A stretch of 64,000 nt of DNA from positions 1 to 64,000 of the forward strand of contig NZ_CAKJTJ010000013.1 of the NCBI RefSeq assembly GCF_917563925.1. The letters run 5' to 3'. Of this stretch, positions 44,985 through 57,393 are shown in pieces; within the stretch, counting starts at the first letter, position 1; each line of letters opens with the position of its first letter. The notes under the pieces were generated by a model. The model searched no databases. It was not told the origin of the DNA and saw only the letters and a list, made by a program, of their open reading frames with translations. The DNA comes from Sutcliffiella rhizosphaerae (GTDB lineage Bacteria; Bacillota; Bacilli; Bacillales; Bacillaceae_I). Position numbers and translations under genes: made by a program.

Positions 44985-45135
44985 CATTCGTAGAGCTTTA
45001 GCACTGTGTGGCATAGGAAGAATTCCAGCTGCATTAAAAACCACCTTATCTCGATGGTTTCTGTTGACCCATTGGCGTCTTTAGACGTTTCTGGGCAGCA
45101 GCATATCTCCGGCACAGGAGCCTCACCTAACGAAG
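44985..45135 (-). promoter_or_regulatory. M-box (ykoK) magnesium riboswitch
   Basis: The minus strand shows the M-box consensus: CGTTAGGTGAGGCTCCT, ATATGCTGCTGCCCAGAAAC, GCCAATGGGTCAACAG, AATGCAGCT, ATGCCACACAGTGCTAAAGC and TCTACGA. It is a Mg2+-binding OFF switch, ending in a terminator before mgtE. TTGACA at 45187-45182 with TAGAGT 18 bp on may be its promoter. Confidence 0.95.
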
Positions 45136-45194
45136 GTATGAGTATATTACAAGTAATACTCTACTAGGGAAAAACAGAATATGTCAACCTTAAT

Positions 45195-45521
45195 TTATCT
45201 ACTCTTTTTTTCTTCAATCGTCAAAGATTTCAATTGTTTCGTCTGTGGATTAAATGTAAGCGCTACAATTATCTGAAAGGATTTTTGACCTTCTTTAGCT
45301 AACAACTCAAATGTGTCAATAGCTTCTGTTTCGGAAACGTTTTTGCGTCCAAGATATTTATACTCCGAAATTTCTATTTGGTCATAATTTTCCTTTGCAA
45401 CTTCAACCGCAATTTTACCCCATTTTTCATAATCCACTTCCCGTTTTATTTCTGCCACTGCTATATTACTTCCTGAGATGATAATAAAAACACTTAACAA
45501 ACTTAATACCCATTTTTTCAT
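45195..45521 (-). CDS. yhdC: YhdC-like exported protein (DUF3889)
   Basis: A 108-residue secreted protein with signal peptide MKKWVLSLLSVFIIISGSNI and the DUF3889 pattern YEKWGKIAVEVAKENY, ISEYKYLGRK and TFNPQTKQLKSL. The ATG at 45521 follows AAGGAGG. The neighbours yhdB and yhdA are in B. subtilis order, supporting the name. Function is unknown. Confidence 0.8.
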   Translation of the reverse strand: MKKWVLSLLSVFIIISGSNIAVAEIKREVDYEKWGKIAVEVAKENYDQIEISEYKYLGRKNVSETEAIDTFELLAKEGQKSFQIIVALTFNPQTKQLKSLTIEEKKSR

Positions 45522-45721
45522 TAAAAAAAACCTCCTTGTGCAGTTAATACAGTTATTCTGTCTCAAGGAATGGATAATCATTACTTTTCAATAAAGATTT
45601 TTTGATTCTACAGGAAGATAACAATCTTTATGGAGATACGACCAACATTTTCAATGAAGAAAAGTGCTTGTTCTGAGCAAAATAATAGCACTCCTTAACA
45701 AAAAGGAGGAGAGGATGCAGA

Positions 45722-45979
45722 ATGAACTCAGTTGATTATGACCGTGCATTATATTACACACATCGGTCGGAATGGGATAACCTTCTCATATTAATGGTTC
45801 GTACAAAGGATGACTTTCTTTCCAAAAATATCGAGCATTTTCTTCACTCCTACAATTTTTCCAAGGACTATAAAGAAGTGGAGAAAAACTTGTATCAATT
45901 GCTTCGATATATTGATCATGCTGTAACAAAAAGTTCAGAAGAGCAACTGGGAGAAGTCAGCCATGGATATTTAGTATAA
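45722..45979 (+). CDS. yhdB: YhdB-like small protein
   Basis: An 85-residue soluble protein matching B. subtilis YhdB in size and pattern (MNSVDYDRALYYTHRSEWD, LMVRTKDDFLSKNIEHFLHS). It lies between yhdC and yhdA. Ribosome site GGAGGAGAGG. Function is unknown. Confidence 0.8.
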   Translation: MNSVDYDRALYYTHRSEWDNLLILMVRTKDDFLSKNIEHFLHSYNFSKDYKEVEKNLYQLLRYIDHAVTKSSEEQLGEVSHGYLV

Positions 45980-46073
45980 ACGTTCTTACTAAAGCAGTGA
46001 TTCAAGGTGGTTAACCATACCTTGAGTCGCTGTTTATAGGCGAAAGTGAGTCTCGTTCTGAAAAAAAGAGACC

Positions 46074-46616
<543 letters not shown>

Positions 46617-46745
46617 TTATTTTTGCTCCTCCCGATTGGGTTTCTATTTTCAGTATAGCTTTTATGGATGATAAATAAATCGGAAGATATGGCTAACTTT
46701 ACCTACGATAAATGAATCATTCTTTCCTAAGACTAAAGATGGAGA

Positions 46746-47378
46746 TTAAGCGATTCCATTTTTGACAGCATAAAGGGCAGCCTGAGTTCGGTCTGCGAGC
46801 TCTAATTTTGCAAGTATATTGGAAACATGTGTTTTTACTGTTTTTTCTGTAATAAAAAGGGCTGCTGCTATCTCCTTGTTGCTTTTCCCCTTTGCTATTT
46901 CCGCAAGTACATCAAGCTCTCTTGGTGTTAATTCTTCATGAAGTCTATTTTTGCTTGTGTCTTTTGTAAAATGGGACATAACATGGGAGGTGACTTTCGG
47001 ATGCAACTGACTTTCTCCTTTATACACAGCACGAATGGATTCCGCTAATTGATCTGGTTCAACATCTTTCAATTGATAGCCTGATGCTCCAGCTCGTATG
47101 GCAGGTATGACATGATCTTGATCAGAAAAACTTGTAAGAATTAACACTTTAGAAGAAGCACCTATTTCCATAATTTGTTTAGTGGCCTCAATACCGTTCA
47201 GTTCAGGCATGACTAAATCCATTAAAATGACATCTGGCTTCAGCTTAGCTGCCAGTTCCACTGCTTCTTTACCATTCTTTGCTTCTCCGACGATTTCTAT
47301 ATCTTTTTGAGTTTGAAGGAAAAAAAGTAGTCCTCTTCTTACAACATGATGGTCGTCAGCAATCACTACCTTAATCAA
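46746..47378 (-). CDS. yhcZ: NarL-type response regulator YhcZ
   Basis: A 210-residue regulator with a receiver domain (acidic pocket D8-D9, phosphoacceptor D54 in ILMDLVMP, K104-region LKDV) and a C-terminal LuxR helix-turn-helix (ELTPRELDVLAEIAKGKSNK then TEKTVKTHVSNILAKL). Its TTG start overlaps the yhcY stop (TTGA), giving coupled translation. It is the partner of YhcY. Confidence 0.94.
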   Translation of the reverse strand: MIKVVIADDHHVVRRGLLFFLQTQKDIEIVGEAKNGKEAVELAAKLKPDVILMDLVMPELNGIEATKQIMEIGASSKVLILTSFSDQDHVIPAIRAGASGYQLKDVEPDQLAESIRAVYKGESQLHPKVTSHVMSHFTKDTSKNRLHEELTPRELDVLAEIAKGKSNKEIAAALFITEKTVKTHVSNILAKLELADRTQAALYAVKNGIA

Positions 47379-48514
47379 TATTTTTCCTCCTTCGTAACTG
47401 GCATTTGAATACTTACAATGGTTCCTTTTCCAAGTTCACTTAATATAGTAAACGTTCCTTTTAAGGATTCTGTGCGTTCTTTCATACTTTTTAAGCCAAG
47501 TGATGGTATCACTTCACTTTGTTTAAAAGAAAAGCCGTTCCCATTATCCATAATTTCAAGCCTTACTTCATTATTCTTTACTTCCATATGGATACAAGCA
47601 GATTTTGTGCCTGAATGTTTTTTGCAATTATTAAGTGCCTCCTGGCCAATTCTCCATAGGCACTCTTCTATGTGATTGGGCAGATCGATGACCCCCTTAA
47701 TTTCGGAATTAATCGTTAGTCCAAGGACTTTTCCATAATTAAGCAATGCACTGAGGACACCGTTTTCCAAACCCTCTGGTCGTAACTGCCATATAAGAGC
47801 TCTCATTTCACTTAATGCTTCTTGTGACAATTCTTGCATATAAGTTAACATTTCTAACATCTTTGGATCACTTGTTAATTCCTTCGTCCCTCTAGCAGTA
47901 AGCATTAAAGAAAAAAGAAGTTGATTGACAGAGTCATGTAAATCTCGTGCAAGTCTATTTCGCTCAGCTAAAACAGAAAGATGTTGCTCATTTTCTGATA
48001 GTCGAATTCTCTTAATTGCTGTTCCAATCTGAAATGCCACAGATTCTAATAGGGCAAGCTCCGTATCATCAAAATGAGTTTTATTAGGTGATGCAATATT
48101 CAATAACCCGAATTTTTCCTTTCCAGCTTTAAGTGGAATTGTCGCATGATGTGTAATATCGTTCGTATCACCCCACTCAAACTTTATGGCGTCTTCTATT
48201 CTTTTACAAGATATAATATTGGAAGCACGCTGGAGCCTGCCTTCTTTATAGCGGTCTATACACCAGCATCCCCCTTTACACATAGGGCTTTTGTTATCGC
48301 CCTTAAGTGCTTCTGGGAGATTATGATCAGCTGCAAGTGTATAGTTTTCTTTTTCATCAATAAGGAATATCCATCCGGTTGTAAGTCCGGTTACTTGAAT
48401 CAATTTTTTTAGCACATCATCTAACACTGTAGACAAATCATTTGCCTGATTTAAGGATTCTGCAATAATCTTTAAAGCACGTAGTTCCTCAACCCTTTGT
48501 GTTTTATGCTCCAT
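47375..48514 (-). CDS. yhcY: GAF-domain sensor histidine kinase YhcY
   Basis: A 379-residue cytosolic kinase with no membrane helix. An N-terminal GAF domain (about 15-170) carries four cysteines, C79, C83, C85 and C103 (MCKGGCWC ... ISCKR). The HisKA_3 domain follows with phosphoacceptor H193 in ARDLHDSVNQ, then an ATPase domain with GQEALNNCKKHS and MDNGNGF. The cysteine set is what one would expect for an iron-sulfur or redox sensor, as in the related S. aureus AirS. Order and partner match B. subtilis yhcYZ. Confidence 0.92.
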   Translation of the reverse strand: MEHKTQRVEELRALKIIAESLNQANDLSTVLDDVLKKLIQVTGLTTGWIFLIDEKENYTLAADHNLPEALKGDNKSPMCKGGCWCIDRYKEGRLQRASNIISCKRIEDAIKFEWGDTNDITHHATIPLKAGKEKFGLLNIASPNKTHFDDTELALLESVAFQIGTAIKRIRLSENEQHLSVLAERNRLARDLHDSVNQLLFSLMLTARGTKELTSDPKMLEMLTYMQELSQEALSEMRALIWQLRPEGLENGVLSALLNYGKVLGLTINSEIKGVIDLPNHIEECLWRIGQEALNNCKKHSGTKSACIHMEVKNNEVRLEIMDNGNGFSFKQSEVIPSLGLKSMKERTESLKGTFTILSELGKGTIVSIQMPVTKEEKY

Positions 48515-48636
48515 TTTGTTGAACCTCCTTCTCTTTTCGGATAATTATCATCTACTATCTTTCTATTGTATCAGAGAAAATCCCTTTCCTCGTTCGGAAA
48601 TAGTCTGTCTTTTCTTGCGACTTTAGTCGTAGAAAA

Positions 48637-48786
48637 AGGCTGTTTTCGCAAATTTTGTTGCTTTTGCTAATTGATTAAGGAACTCATAAAATTCCTTATT
48701 GCCGAGCTCTTTTCCTACATAATAGTTTAATTTAAATGGCATGTTTTTAGAAACAAACAAATAAAAAGTCCAGAACTCGACTTTTT
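48637..48786. repeat. Repeat copy A flanking the SDR gene
   Basis: Begins AGGCTGTTTTCGCAAA and ends with the hairpin AAAAAGTC/GACTTTTT. The same start and end motifs recur in the same orientation at 49627-49724. It fills most of the gap 48515-48869, which has no gene. Confidence 0.6.
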
Positions 48787-48869
48787 AATGGTTAGTAAAA
48801 GAAAAGAGCATAGAAAAAAGCCGCTTCCATCCCTATTATCTAATAACGATTGAAACGACATTTTAAAAT

Positions 48870-49592
48870 TTATGCAATTGGGTATTGTTGAACAAGTGGA
48901 TGAACGACAATTTCATCGACTAGCATATGCTTTGGTGCACTTGCCATATAGACCACTGCATCTGCAATATCTTCCCCTTTTAGCCAATCTTTTTTGTCTT
49001 CAATTCCCTGTTCCGAGTTATTGAAATAGCTATCCACCATTCCAGGGTTAATGGTTCCAACACGGATGCCATATTCACGAACCTCTTGGGCAAGAGAGCC
49101 ACAAAAGCCTTGGACAGCATACTTGGTTGCAGTGTAAGCAGAACCATTCGCAATGGAATATCTACCAACATCAGAAGAAATGGTGATGATGGTACCAGCT
49201 TTATTCGATTTCATATGCGGTAAAACGGCTTTTGAACAGAGGAATACTCCTTGTACATTGACCTCAAATACCTTTCTCCATTCTTCCACGGATGTTTCTT
49301 CCACTAATTTAAAGAAACCTATGCCAGCATTATTGATTAGTACATCCACTTGACCGAAGGTACCAATAATAGAAGATACCATTTGGTTAACTGCTTTTTC
49401 ATCAGCAACATCTACCTGAAAACCTTTTACATCTACAAACCCTTGTTCCTTTAGTTCTCTTTCTACCTTTAGGATTTCTTCGGAGCTCCCAACTAATGCA
49501 AGCTTCATACCTTGTTTAGCCAATTTATGAGCGATTGCCTTTCCTATTCCACGGGACGCACCCGTTACAATTGCAACTTGATTTTTTAACAT
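48870..49592 (-). CDS. Short-chain dehydrogenase/reductase
   Basis: A 240-residue classical SDR. The Rossmann motif is TGASRGIGKA (residues 10-19), followed by NNAG, the catalytic Ser in ITISSDVG, and YTATK holding Tyr and Lys. The C-terminal VDEIVVHPL end is shared with YdfG/3-ketoacyl reductase-like members. It interrupts the B. subtilis order between pgcA and yhcY and is flanked by two repeat copies, so it is probably an insertion. Substrate unknown. Confidence 0.9.
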   Translation of the reverse strand: MLKNQVAIVTGASRGIGKAIAHKLAKQGMKLALVGSSEEILKVERELKEQGFVDVKGFQVDVADEKAVNQMVSSIIGTFGQVDVLINNAGIGFFKLVEETSVEEWRKVFEVNVQGVFLCSKAVLPHMKSNKAGTIITISSDVGRYSIANGSAYTATKYAVQGFCGSLAQEVREYGIRVGTINPGMVDSYFNNSEQGIEDKKDWLKGEDIADAVVYMASAPKHMLVDEIVVHPLVQQYPIA

Positions 49593-49626
49593 ATCGTTCT
49601 ATCTTCCCTTCCTCAGTATATGGATT

Positions 49627-49724
49627 AGGCTGTTTTTACAAACTTTATTTGCCTTTGTGAATTTTATTAGAAATACTTTTCTGCTTATTTTTCTTTAAAG
49701 TAAAAAGTCTAGAAGCCGACTTTT
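49627..49724. repeat. Repeat copy B flanking the SDR gene
   Basis: Begins AGGCTGTTTTTACAAAC and ends AAAAGTC/GACTTTT with an 8-nt loop. It is diverged from copy A but alignable at both ends and shorter in the middle. Confidence 0.55.
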
Positions 49725-49768
49725 AAGGATTAATTGCAACAATCTTTTTAGATAAGAGCCAATTTTAA

Positions 49769-49809
49769 AAAAAGAAATGGAAAGGCACTCTCTCCATGCC
49801 TTTCCAAAC
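49769..49809 (-). terminator. Terminator of pgcA
   Basis: GGAAAGGCA/TGCCTTTCC with a 9-nt loop, then ATTTCTTTTTTT on the minus strand. Confidence 0.88.
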
Positions 49810-49812
49810 AGG

Positions 49813-51570
49813 TTATCCGACTGTGCTCATGCTATTCAATAACTTTTCTACTTTCAGCATTAAGGATTCTGAGATAGTCGCAAGCTTACCCTGACTCTTT
49901 TCTAAGGAATCGGATTGTGAACCGAAATAAAATTTAATTTTTGGTTCCGTCCCAGATGGCCGTACACATACCCATGTGCCATCTTCTAGGAAGTATTTTA
50001 ATACATTGGATTTTGGTAGTTCGATGGGTTCCACTGTATTTGACTCTAGAATCAATTTTTCCTGTGTCGAGTAATCTTCTACCACTTTCACATCAAATCC
50101 GCCAATTTCACTTGGAGGAGTATTACGGAATGCCATCAGGAGGTTGGCAATTTGTTCTGCTCCTTCTTTCCCTTTTAGCGTTAAGGATTTCATCCCTTCT
50201 AAGTAGTAACCGTATTGATTATACAAATCGATAAGAGCCTCAAACATAGTCTTACCTTGCTTCTTATAGAAAGCACAAATCTCTACTGCCATAATACAAG
50301 CTTGAACAGCATCCTTATCTCTCGCAAAATCTGCGATTAAAGAACCATAGCTTTCTTCGTACCCGAATAGGAATGTATATTCACCTGTTTTTTCATATTC
50401 TTTTATTTTTTCTCCGATGAACTTAAAACCAGTCAACGTATCAACAGTTGTTACCCCAAAGCTTTCTGCAATTACTCGTCCAAATTCTGAGGTTACAATT
50501 GTTTTTAACATAATTCCATTGGTTGGTAGTGTCCCAGTCGCTTTTTTTTCTGCCAAAAGATAATGGAGGAAAAGCGCTCCTGTTTGGTTACCGGTTAACA
50601 CTACGTACTCACCATCTGGATTTTTCACTGCTACTCCTAGTCGATCGGCATCTGGGTCTGTTGCAATTAATATGTCTGCATCTATTTTCTTTCCGTCACG
50701 TATGGCAAGCTCAAATGCTGCGTGCTCTTCCGGGTTTGGAGAAGCAACAGTTGAAAAGTTTGGGTCAGGCATTTCTTGCTCTTCTACTACGTATACCTGA
50801 TTATATCCAAGCTGTTGAAGCCCTTCACGGACCGGCAAATTAGCAGTTCCATGCAAAGGTGTAAAAATAACCTTTACATCGTCTCCCATATCTTTACCAA
50901 GCTCTGGGTGAACACTAATGGTGGTCAAATGATTCAAGTACTCTTTGTCCACTTCTTCACCGATGATTTTAATAAGCCCTTGTTCTTTAAGTTCCTTTTC
51001 AGAGCGCACATGGATTTCTAGCTCATTCTCTATTTCATTCACTTTTGAAATTACTTGATCAGCTTCCAATAATGGCAGTTGACCACCATCTGGACCATAA
51101 ACTTTGTATCCATTGTATTCCGGTGGGTTGTGACTTGCTGTGATGACAATCCCTGAATATGCTTGCAATTGACGAACTGCAAATGATAAAACTGGTGTTG
51201 GGCGAAGGCTTTCAAATACATAAGTCTGAATGCCATGACTTGCAAGCGTTTTAGCTGCTTCCATAGCAAATTCAGGTGATTTATGACGACAATCATAGGC
51301 AATTGCTACCCCTTTTTTTATCGCCTCTTCACCAAACGATTCTATGTACCGTGCTAAACCTTCCGAAGCCTTGCGCACGGTATATATATTCATACGGTTT
51401 GTTCCAGCTCCAATTTCACCACGCATACCACCTGTACCAAATTCTAAATCTTTATAAAAGCTTTCTTCTTTCGCTTTATCATCGGATTTCATTTCCTGGA
51501 TAAGCTTATTCATTTCTTTATCTAAATTGGTATGAGACTCCCATAGATCATATTTCTTCAACCAGTCCAT
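49813..51570 (-). CDS. pgcA: Alpha-phosphoglucomutase
   Basis: A 585-residue phosphohexomutase that interconverts glucose-6-phosphate and glucose-1-phosphate for UDP-glucose, glycolipid anchors and teichoic acids. Active serine S146 lies in [11 protein letters not shown]. The metal loop is [10 protein letters not shown], the sugar loop is GYEESYG and the phosphate loop [12 protein letters not shown]. The ATG at 51570 follows AAGGAGG; the upstream extension is not supported. It follows glpD as in B. subtilis (yhxB). A cre-like site overlaps its start region. Confidence 0.95.
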   Translation of the reverse strand: MDWLKKYDLWESHTNLDKEMNKLIQEMKSDDKAKEESFYKDLEFGTGGMRGEIGAGTNRMNIYTVRKASEGLARYIESFGEEAIKKGVAIAYDCRHKSPEFAMEAAKTLASHGIQTYVFESLRPTPVLSFAVRQLQAYSGIVITASHNPPEYNGYKVYGPDGGQLPLLEADQVISKVNEIENELEIHVRSEKELKEQGLIKIIGEEVDKEYLNHLTTISVHPELGKDMGDDVKVIFTPLHGTANLPVREGLQQLGYNQVYVVEEQEMPDPNFSTVASPNPEEHAAFELAIRDGKKIDADILIATDPDADRLGVAVKNPDGEYVVLTGNQTGALFLHYLLAEKKATGTLPTNGIMLKTIVTSEFGRVIAESFGVTTVDTLTGFKFIGEKIKEYEKTGEYTFLFGYEESYGSLIADFARDKDAVQACIMAVEICAFYKKQGKTMFEALIDLYNQYGYYLEGMKSLTLKGKEGAEQIANLLMAFRNTPPSEIGGFDVKVVEDYSTQEKLILESNTVEPIELPKSNVLKYFLEDGTWVCVRPSGTEPKIKFYFGSQSDSLEKSQGKLATISESLMLKVEKLLNSMSTVG

Positions 51571-51672
51571 CTGTCTTTTCCTCCTTGCATATTTCAAGAT
51601 ACTGTTTCTTTTCTACTTTTTTATCCAGCTTCCTGCAAAAAAATTACGTCGATTTTTGACTAAGTACGCATA

Positions 51673-51698
51673 CGTGAACGTTTTCACTGAATATTATA
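51673..51698 (-). promoter_or_regulatory. pgcA promoter -10 with a cre-like site
   Basis: On the minus strand TATAAT (51698-51693) is followed directly by TGAAAACGTTCACG (51686-51673), which matches the CcpA consensus TGWAANCGNTNWCA at 13 of 14 positions. The site would cover the transcription start. No good -35 is visible. Confidence 0.65.
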
Positions 51699-51700
51699 CT

Positions 51701-51733
51701 AAAAAAGAAAAGGAATTGCTTGAGCAATTCCTG
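51701..51733 (-). terminator. Terminator of glpD
   Basis: AGGAATTGC/GCAATTCCT with a TCAA loop and a T-rich tail on the minus strand. Confidence 0.85.
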
Positions 51734-51746
51734 AAATCATTAAATC

Positions 51747-53438
51747 TTAAATGCTTTTAGAGTCTTGATGCTCATTATTTATTTCTTTTACGGCATCATT
51801 AAGGCGCTGTTCTAGCAACAATCGGTTCTTTTCCTTTTGTTCACTACTCCAAACTAATTCACTAGTCATTATGTGAAGAACTTTTTCTTTCCACTTTTCC
51901 ACCCATTCAATATGGAAAAATAGCGCACCTGTCCGTCGAATAAAGAAGTCATTTATTGTAGCAGCCATTTCTTCTCGGATTGCATAAAGTACCTGCACAT
52001 AGACATCAAGTGGTACTCCAAGCTTTACTGCTTTCTCTTCGTTTTCCTTGCCTAACTTAAAAAGCTTCACTACATTAGAGCCATACATGGATGCTAATTT
52101 TTGTGCTTGATTATTAGTAAACCCACTGTTCATTCCTTCCTTTACTTGGTGATGAAGAAAAGATTGAAAATTTTTAGAACCACCAACATCTCCACCTGAA
52201 ATAGGCATGTTTTTTGTTTTAGAACCCCCATAATTTTTTCCTGATTCTTTTACTAATTGATTATTAATTAAATTCACGACCATCTCCGCCATTTTCCGAT
52301 ATCCTGTTAATTTTCCGCCGGCAATCGTTATTAATCCTGACTCAGAAACCCACACTTCATCTTTTCTCGATATTTCAGAAGCTGACTTTCCTTCCTCGAA
52401 TATTAGCGGTCGCAATCCAGTCCAGCTTGACTCAATGTCAGCTTCCTTAATAGTTAAAGAAGGAAACATATAGGCAACAGCACCCAGCACATATTCTTTA
52501 TCCTCTTTTGTCATGCGAGGGTTCTCCATATCGTCCTTATACACTGTATCGGTTGTGCCTACATAAGTCTTTCCATCACGAGGAATGGCAAAAATCATCC
52601 GTTTATCTTCTGTATCAAAATAAATAGCTTGTTTTAATGGGAACTTACTTTGATCAAATACTAAGTGAATTCCTTTCGTTAGTTGCAGATGCTTTCCTTT
52701 TTTGGATCCATCCATTTCTCTCAAGCTATCAACCCATGGTCCAGCAGCATTTACTATTTTTTTTGCGTATATGTAATGCCCTTTCTCTGTTAGCTGATCA
52801 ACTACTTTTACACCTATTACTTTGTTATTCTCGTATAGAAGCTCCTCTACTTTGACATAATTGACAGCTTCAGCTCCGTGCTTTACCGCTTCTTTTAAGA
52901 CTTCAATCGTTAAACGCGCATCGTCTGTCCGATACTCCACATATAAACCGCCACCTTTAAGGCCTCTTCTGTTCAATAATGGTTCCCTTTGTAAAGTTTC
53001 TTCTGCATTTAACATTTTGCGCCGTTCTGATTTCTTCACATTAGCCAAAAAATCATACACCCTTAACCCTAAAGAAGTGGAGAGCTTTCCAAAAGTGCCT
53101 CCTTTTTGAATGGGAAGAAGCATCCACTCGGGTGTAGTAACATGCGGCCCATTTTCATAGACAATTGCCCGTTCTTTTCCTACCTCTGCAACCATCTTTA
53201 CTTCTAATTGTTTTAAATAACGGAGTCCACCATGTACTAGTTTGGTAGAACGGCTAGACGTTCCTGCTGCAAAATCCTGCATCTCCACTACAGCTGTTTT
53301 CATTCCACGGGTTGCAGCATCAAGAGCTATACCACTTCCTGTAATACCTCCACCAATAACTAATACATCATACGTTTCCTCTGTCATTTTTTCTAAAATA
53401 AGGCTTCTGTTATAGCTTGCAAATGCTATCTTTTTCAT
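51747..53438 (-). CDS. glpD: Glycerol-3-phosphate dehydrogenase (aerobic)
   Basis: A 563-residue FAD enzyme that oxidises glycerol-3-phosphate to dihydroxyacetone phosphate at the membrane. The FAD motif is VLVIGGGITGSGIALDAATRG, then GTSSRSTKLVHGGLRYLKQ, and the C-terminal capping domain is present. The ATG at 53438 has GGAGG 8 nt upstream. It is preceded by a leader terminator typical of GlpP-controlled antitermination and lies downstream of glpK. Confidence 0.96.
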   Translation of the reverse strand: MKKIAFASYNRSLILEKMTEETYDVLVIGGGITGSGIALDAATRGMKTAVVEMQDFAAGTSSRSTKLVHGGLRYLKQLEVKMVAEVGKERAIVYENGPHVTTPEWMLLPIQKGGTFGKLSTSLGLRVYDFLANVKKSERRKMLNAEETLQREPLLNRRGLKGGGLYVEYRTDDARLTIEVLKEAVKHGAEAVNYVKVEELLYENNKVIGVKVVDQLTEKGHYIYAKKIVNAAGPWVDSLREMDGSKKGKHLQLTKGIHLVFDQSKFPLKQAIYFDTEDKRMIFAIPRDGKTYVGTTDTVYKDDMENPRMTKEDKEYVLGAVAYMFPSLTIKEADIESSWTGLRPLIFEEGKSASEISRKDEVWVSESGLITIAGGKLTGYRKMAEMVVNLINNQLVKESGKNYGGSKTKNMPISGGDVGGSKNFQSFLHHQVKEGMNSGFTNNQAQKLASMYGSNVVKLFKLGKENEEKAVKLGVPLDVYVQVLYAIREEMAATINDFFIRRTGALFFHIEWVEKWKEKVLHIMTSELVWSSEQKEKNRLLLEQRLNDAVKEINNEHQDSKSI

Positions 53439-53550
53439 TGGATGTGCCTCCAATCAATTTTTATATTTCTCATTGTGGCTATTTTAACTTTTAGTCATAA
53501 TTGGAGATTTCCAGAGATATCAAAGCAATTGTTTTCTTCCTTTTATATAC

Positions 53551-53612
53551 AAAAAGAGACCACTAGAAACATAACGAAGCACAAATGCTTTGTCTATGTT
53601 CTGTGGTCTCTC
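53551..53612 (-). terminator. Leader terminator of glpD (GlpP target)
   Basis: GAGACCAC pairs with GTGGTCTC, extended by an inner AGAACATA-type stem, and TTTTT follows on the minus strand. It lies between glpK and glpD, about 100 bases before the glpD start. In B. subtilis GlpP bound to glycerol-3-phosphate allows readthrough of such a terminator. Confidence 0.85.
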
Positions 53613-53663
53613 CTAATCTCCAACCGAATTATTAACTTATTATAAGTATATCATATGCGGCTA

Positions 53664-55735
<2,072 letters not shown>

Positions 55736-55813
55736 GTGCGCCCCCCTTTATGAACAGCTCTTTTTTAATTGAATGTCAGTTTTTGAAAGTTTACCTTCAC
55801 TCTTATTAAATAC

Positions 55814-56716
55814 CTATAATATCAACCAAAACAAAATTGGAAGTGTTATTATGGAAAGCAGTGTACTAACTAAAGTGGCACTTGAAACAAAATCTGGCTC
55901 TGTATTAAATTCTAGTGCATACATCGTAGTATTTGCAGCTGCAGGCATTGCCGCCATAATGATCATTAATTGCTTTACTAATAGGTCTACTGGCAAGATA
56001 AGGGTAAATAAGAATGCAATAATTGGCGATACGATCAGCTTAATCGATAAAGCATATCCTAGCTTTTCTTTTGCAGTATTCCTTATGGAAATTTTAGCTA
56101 ATTGCATACCGAGAATGACCATGATAACTGGAATCGTTGCATCTGCAACAAGGTTCACGGCCTGCATAATGGAATCGGATATTTGGATAGACAGTAATTG
56201 GAAGAAAAGTCCTATAACAGCTCCATACATAATTGGCATTTTAACGACGGATAATAACGCCGAGCGAACACCATCATTATCAGGACTTCCTTTTGCTGCA
56301 TAATAGACCCCCACCGTGGCCATCAAAAGCGATTGAAAAACCATTAGGACAACCGCATATTCGAATCCAGCGGCACCAAATAATAAAAGCGCAACTGGTG
56401 TTCCATAATTCCCATTGTTCATAAAGCTTGATGATAAGATTAGTCCACATGTCTCTGATTTGTTAAACTTTCTAATCCAAGCTACACAATAGGTAACTAG
56501 AATAAGAGAAAAACAAAGTAGAAAACAATATAAAATAATATAAAAATGCTCACTCGTAAACTCGTTCACATAAAATGTACGAAATACGAGAACCGGTGAT
56601 AATAAGTACATCGCCATTTTCGAAAGTGCTTTCACATCAAATCCAAGCATTTTCTGACCAATAAAGCCAATCGCAAAAATTAAAAACACCGGTAAAATGA
56701 CTTGTAAAAATATCAA
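55814..56716 (-). CDS. AEC-family (auxin efflux carrier-like) transporter
   Basis: A 300-residue membrane protein with about ten helices and the AEC/Mem_trans layout: GFIGQKMLGFDVKALSKMAM near the start, SSSFMNNGNYGTPVALLLFG in the middle, and NTTMYALEFN towards the end. Bacterial members move malonate or other carboxylates. The start is TTG behind GAGGAGAG. It is monocistronic between glpP and a divergent DUF4395 gene. Substrate unknown. Confidence 0.85.
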   Translation of the reverse strand: MIFLQVILPVFLIFAIGFIGQKMLGFDVKALSKMAMYLLSPVLVFRTFYVNEFTSEHFYIILYCFLLCFSLILVTYCVAWIRKFNKSETCGLILSSSFMNNGNYGTPVALLLFGAAGFEYAVVLMVFQSLLMATVGVYYAAKGSPDNDGVRSALLSVVKMPIMYGAVIGLFFQLLSIQISDSIMQAVNLVADATIPVIMVILGMQLAKISIRNTAKEKLGYALSIKLIVSPIIAFLFTLILPVDLLVKQLMIIMAAMPAAANTTMYALEFNTEPDFVSSATLVSTLLSIITLPILFWLIL

Positions 56717-56894
56717 AATTCTCTCCTCGAATCCTTATGTATTTCTTGCATGCAATCTATATTACTCCTATACTACCAAAACTTTTCAAAAGAATCTCCT
56801 GTTCTGTTTTCATTATTGCATTTAGCTATATTCTTGGAGTATGATATTAGTAATCATTTTTATATCCGATTGAATAGGTGGGGATAATATCTCT

Positions 56895-57314
56895 ATGAAA
56901 AATCATACCGTACCAAAGCCGTTAGTTACCTTCAACCAATGGTTTATCCTAATTTCAGTTATACTTTCCTTATTGACAGGGGTTTATTGGATTATGTCAC
57001 TTCCTTTATTGGCAGGGTTGTCGGGACTCCTTTTTAAGTGGAATCCTGTGCTTCAAGTTGCCCGAACATTTCTTAAAAAACCCTCAAGTTCATACCCTCA
57101 GGAAGAATTAGCACAGCTACATTTCAACCAGACCATTGCTGTAACGTGTTTGGCACTTTCCCTCATTGGTTTTTATGCTGGAAATTTAGCTGTGGGATAT
57201 GCATTTGCTTTAATGGTAGGTATTGCATCTAGTGTGGCACTTATGGGATTTTGTATCGGCTGTTTTCTCCGTTTTCAATGGCAGCAATATAAATACCGCA
57301 GAGCTAAGGGATGA
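56895..57314 (+). CDS. DUF4395 membrane protein
   Basis: A 139-residue protein with four hydrophobic segments and the DUF4395 pattern: VPKPLVTFNQWFILISV, FKWNPVLQVARTFL, AQLHFNQTIAVTCL and FCIGCFLRFQWQQYKYR, with the conserved Cys pair-like CIGCF. Function is unknown; relatives are often found beside thiol-disulfide genes. A terminator disturbed by a repeat insertion follows. Confidence 0.8.
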   Translation: MKNHTVPKPLVTFNQWFILISVILSLLTGVYWIMSLPLLAGLSGLLFKWNPVLQVARTFLKKPSSSYPQEELAQLHFNQTIAVTCLALSLIGFYAGNLAVGYAFALMVGIASSVALMGFCIGCFLRFQWQQYKYRRAKG

Positions 57315-57393
57315 ACCGATTTTTGGGGTTTATCCTTTTTTTAAACCTTCCACCTTGTTCTCAATCAATTGACTTTTCCCAACAATAAAAAAG

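Noticed and set aside
55773-56303. 176-codon plus-strand frame
   Set aside because: It is antisense to the AEC transporter, which has family motifs and a good start.
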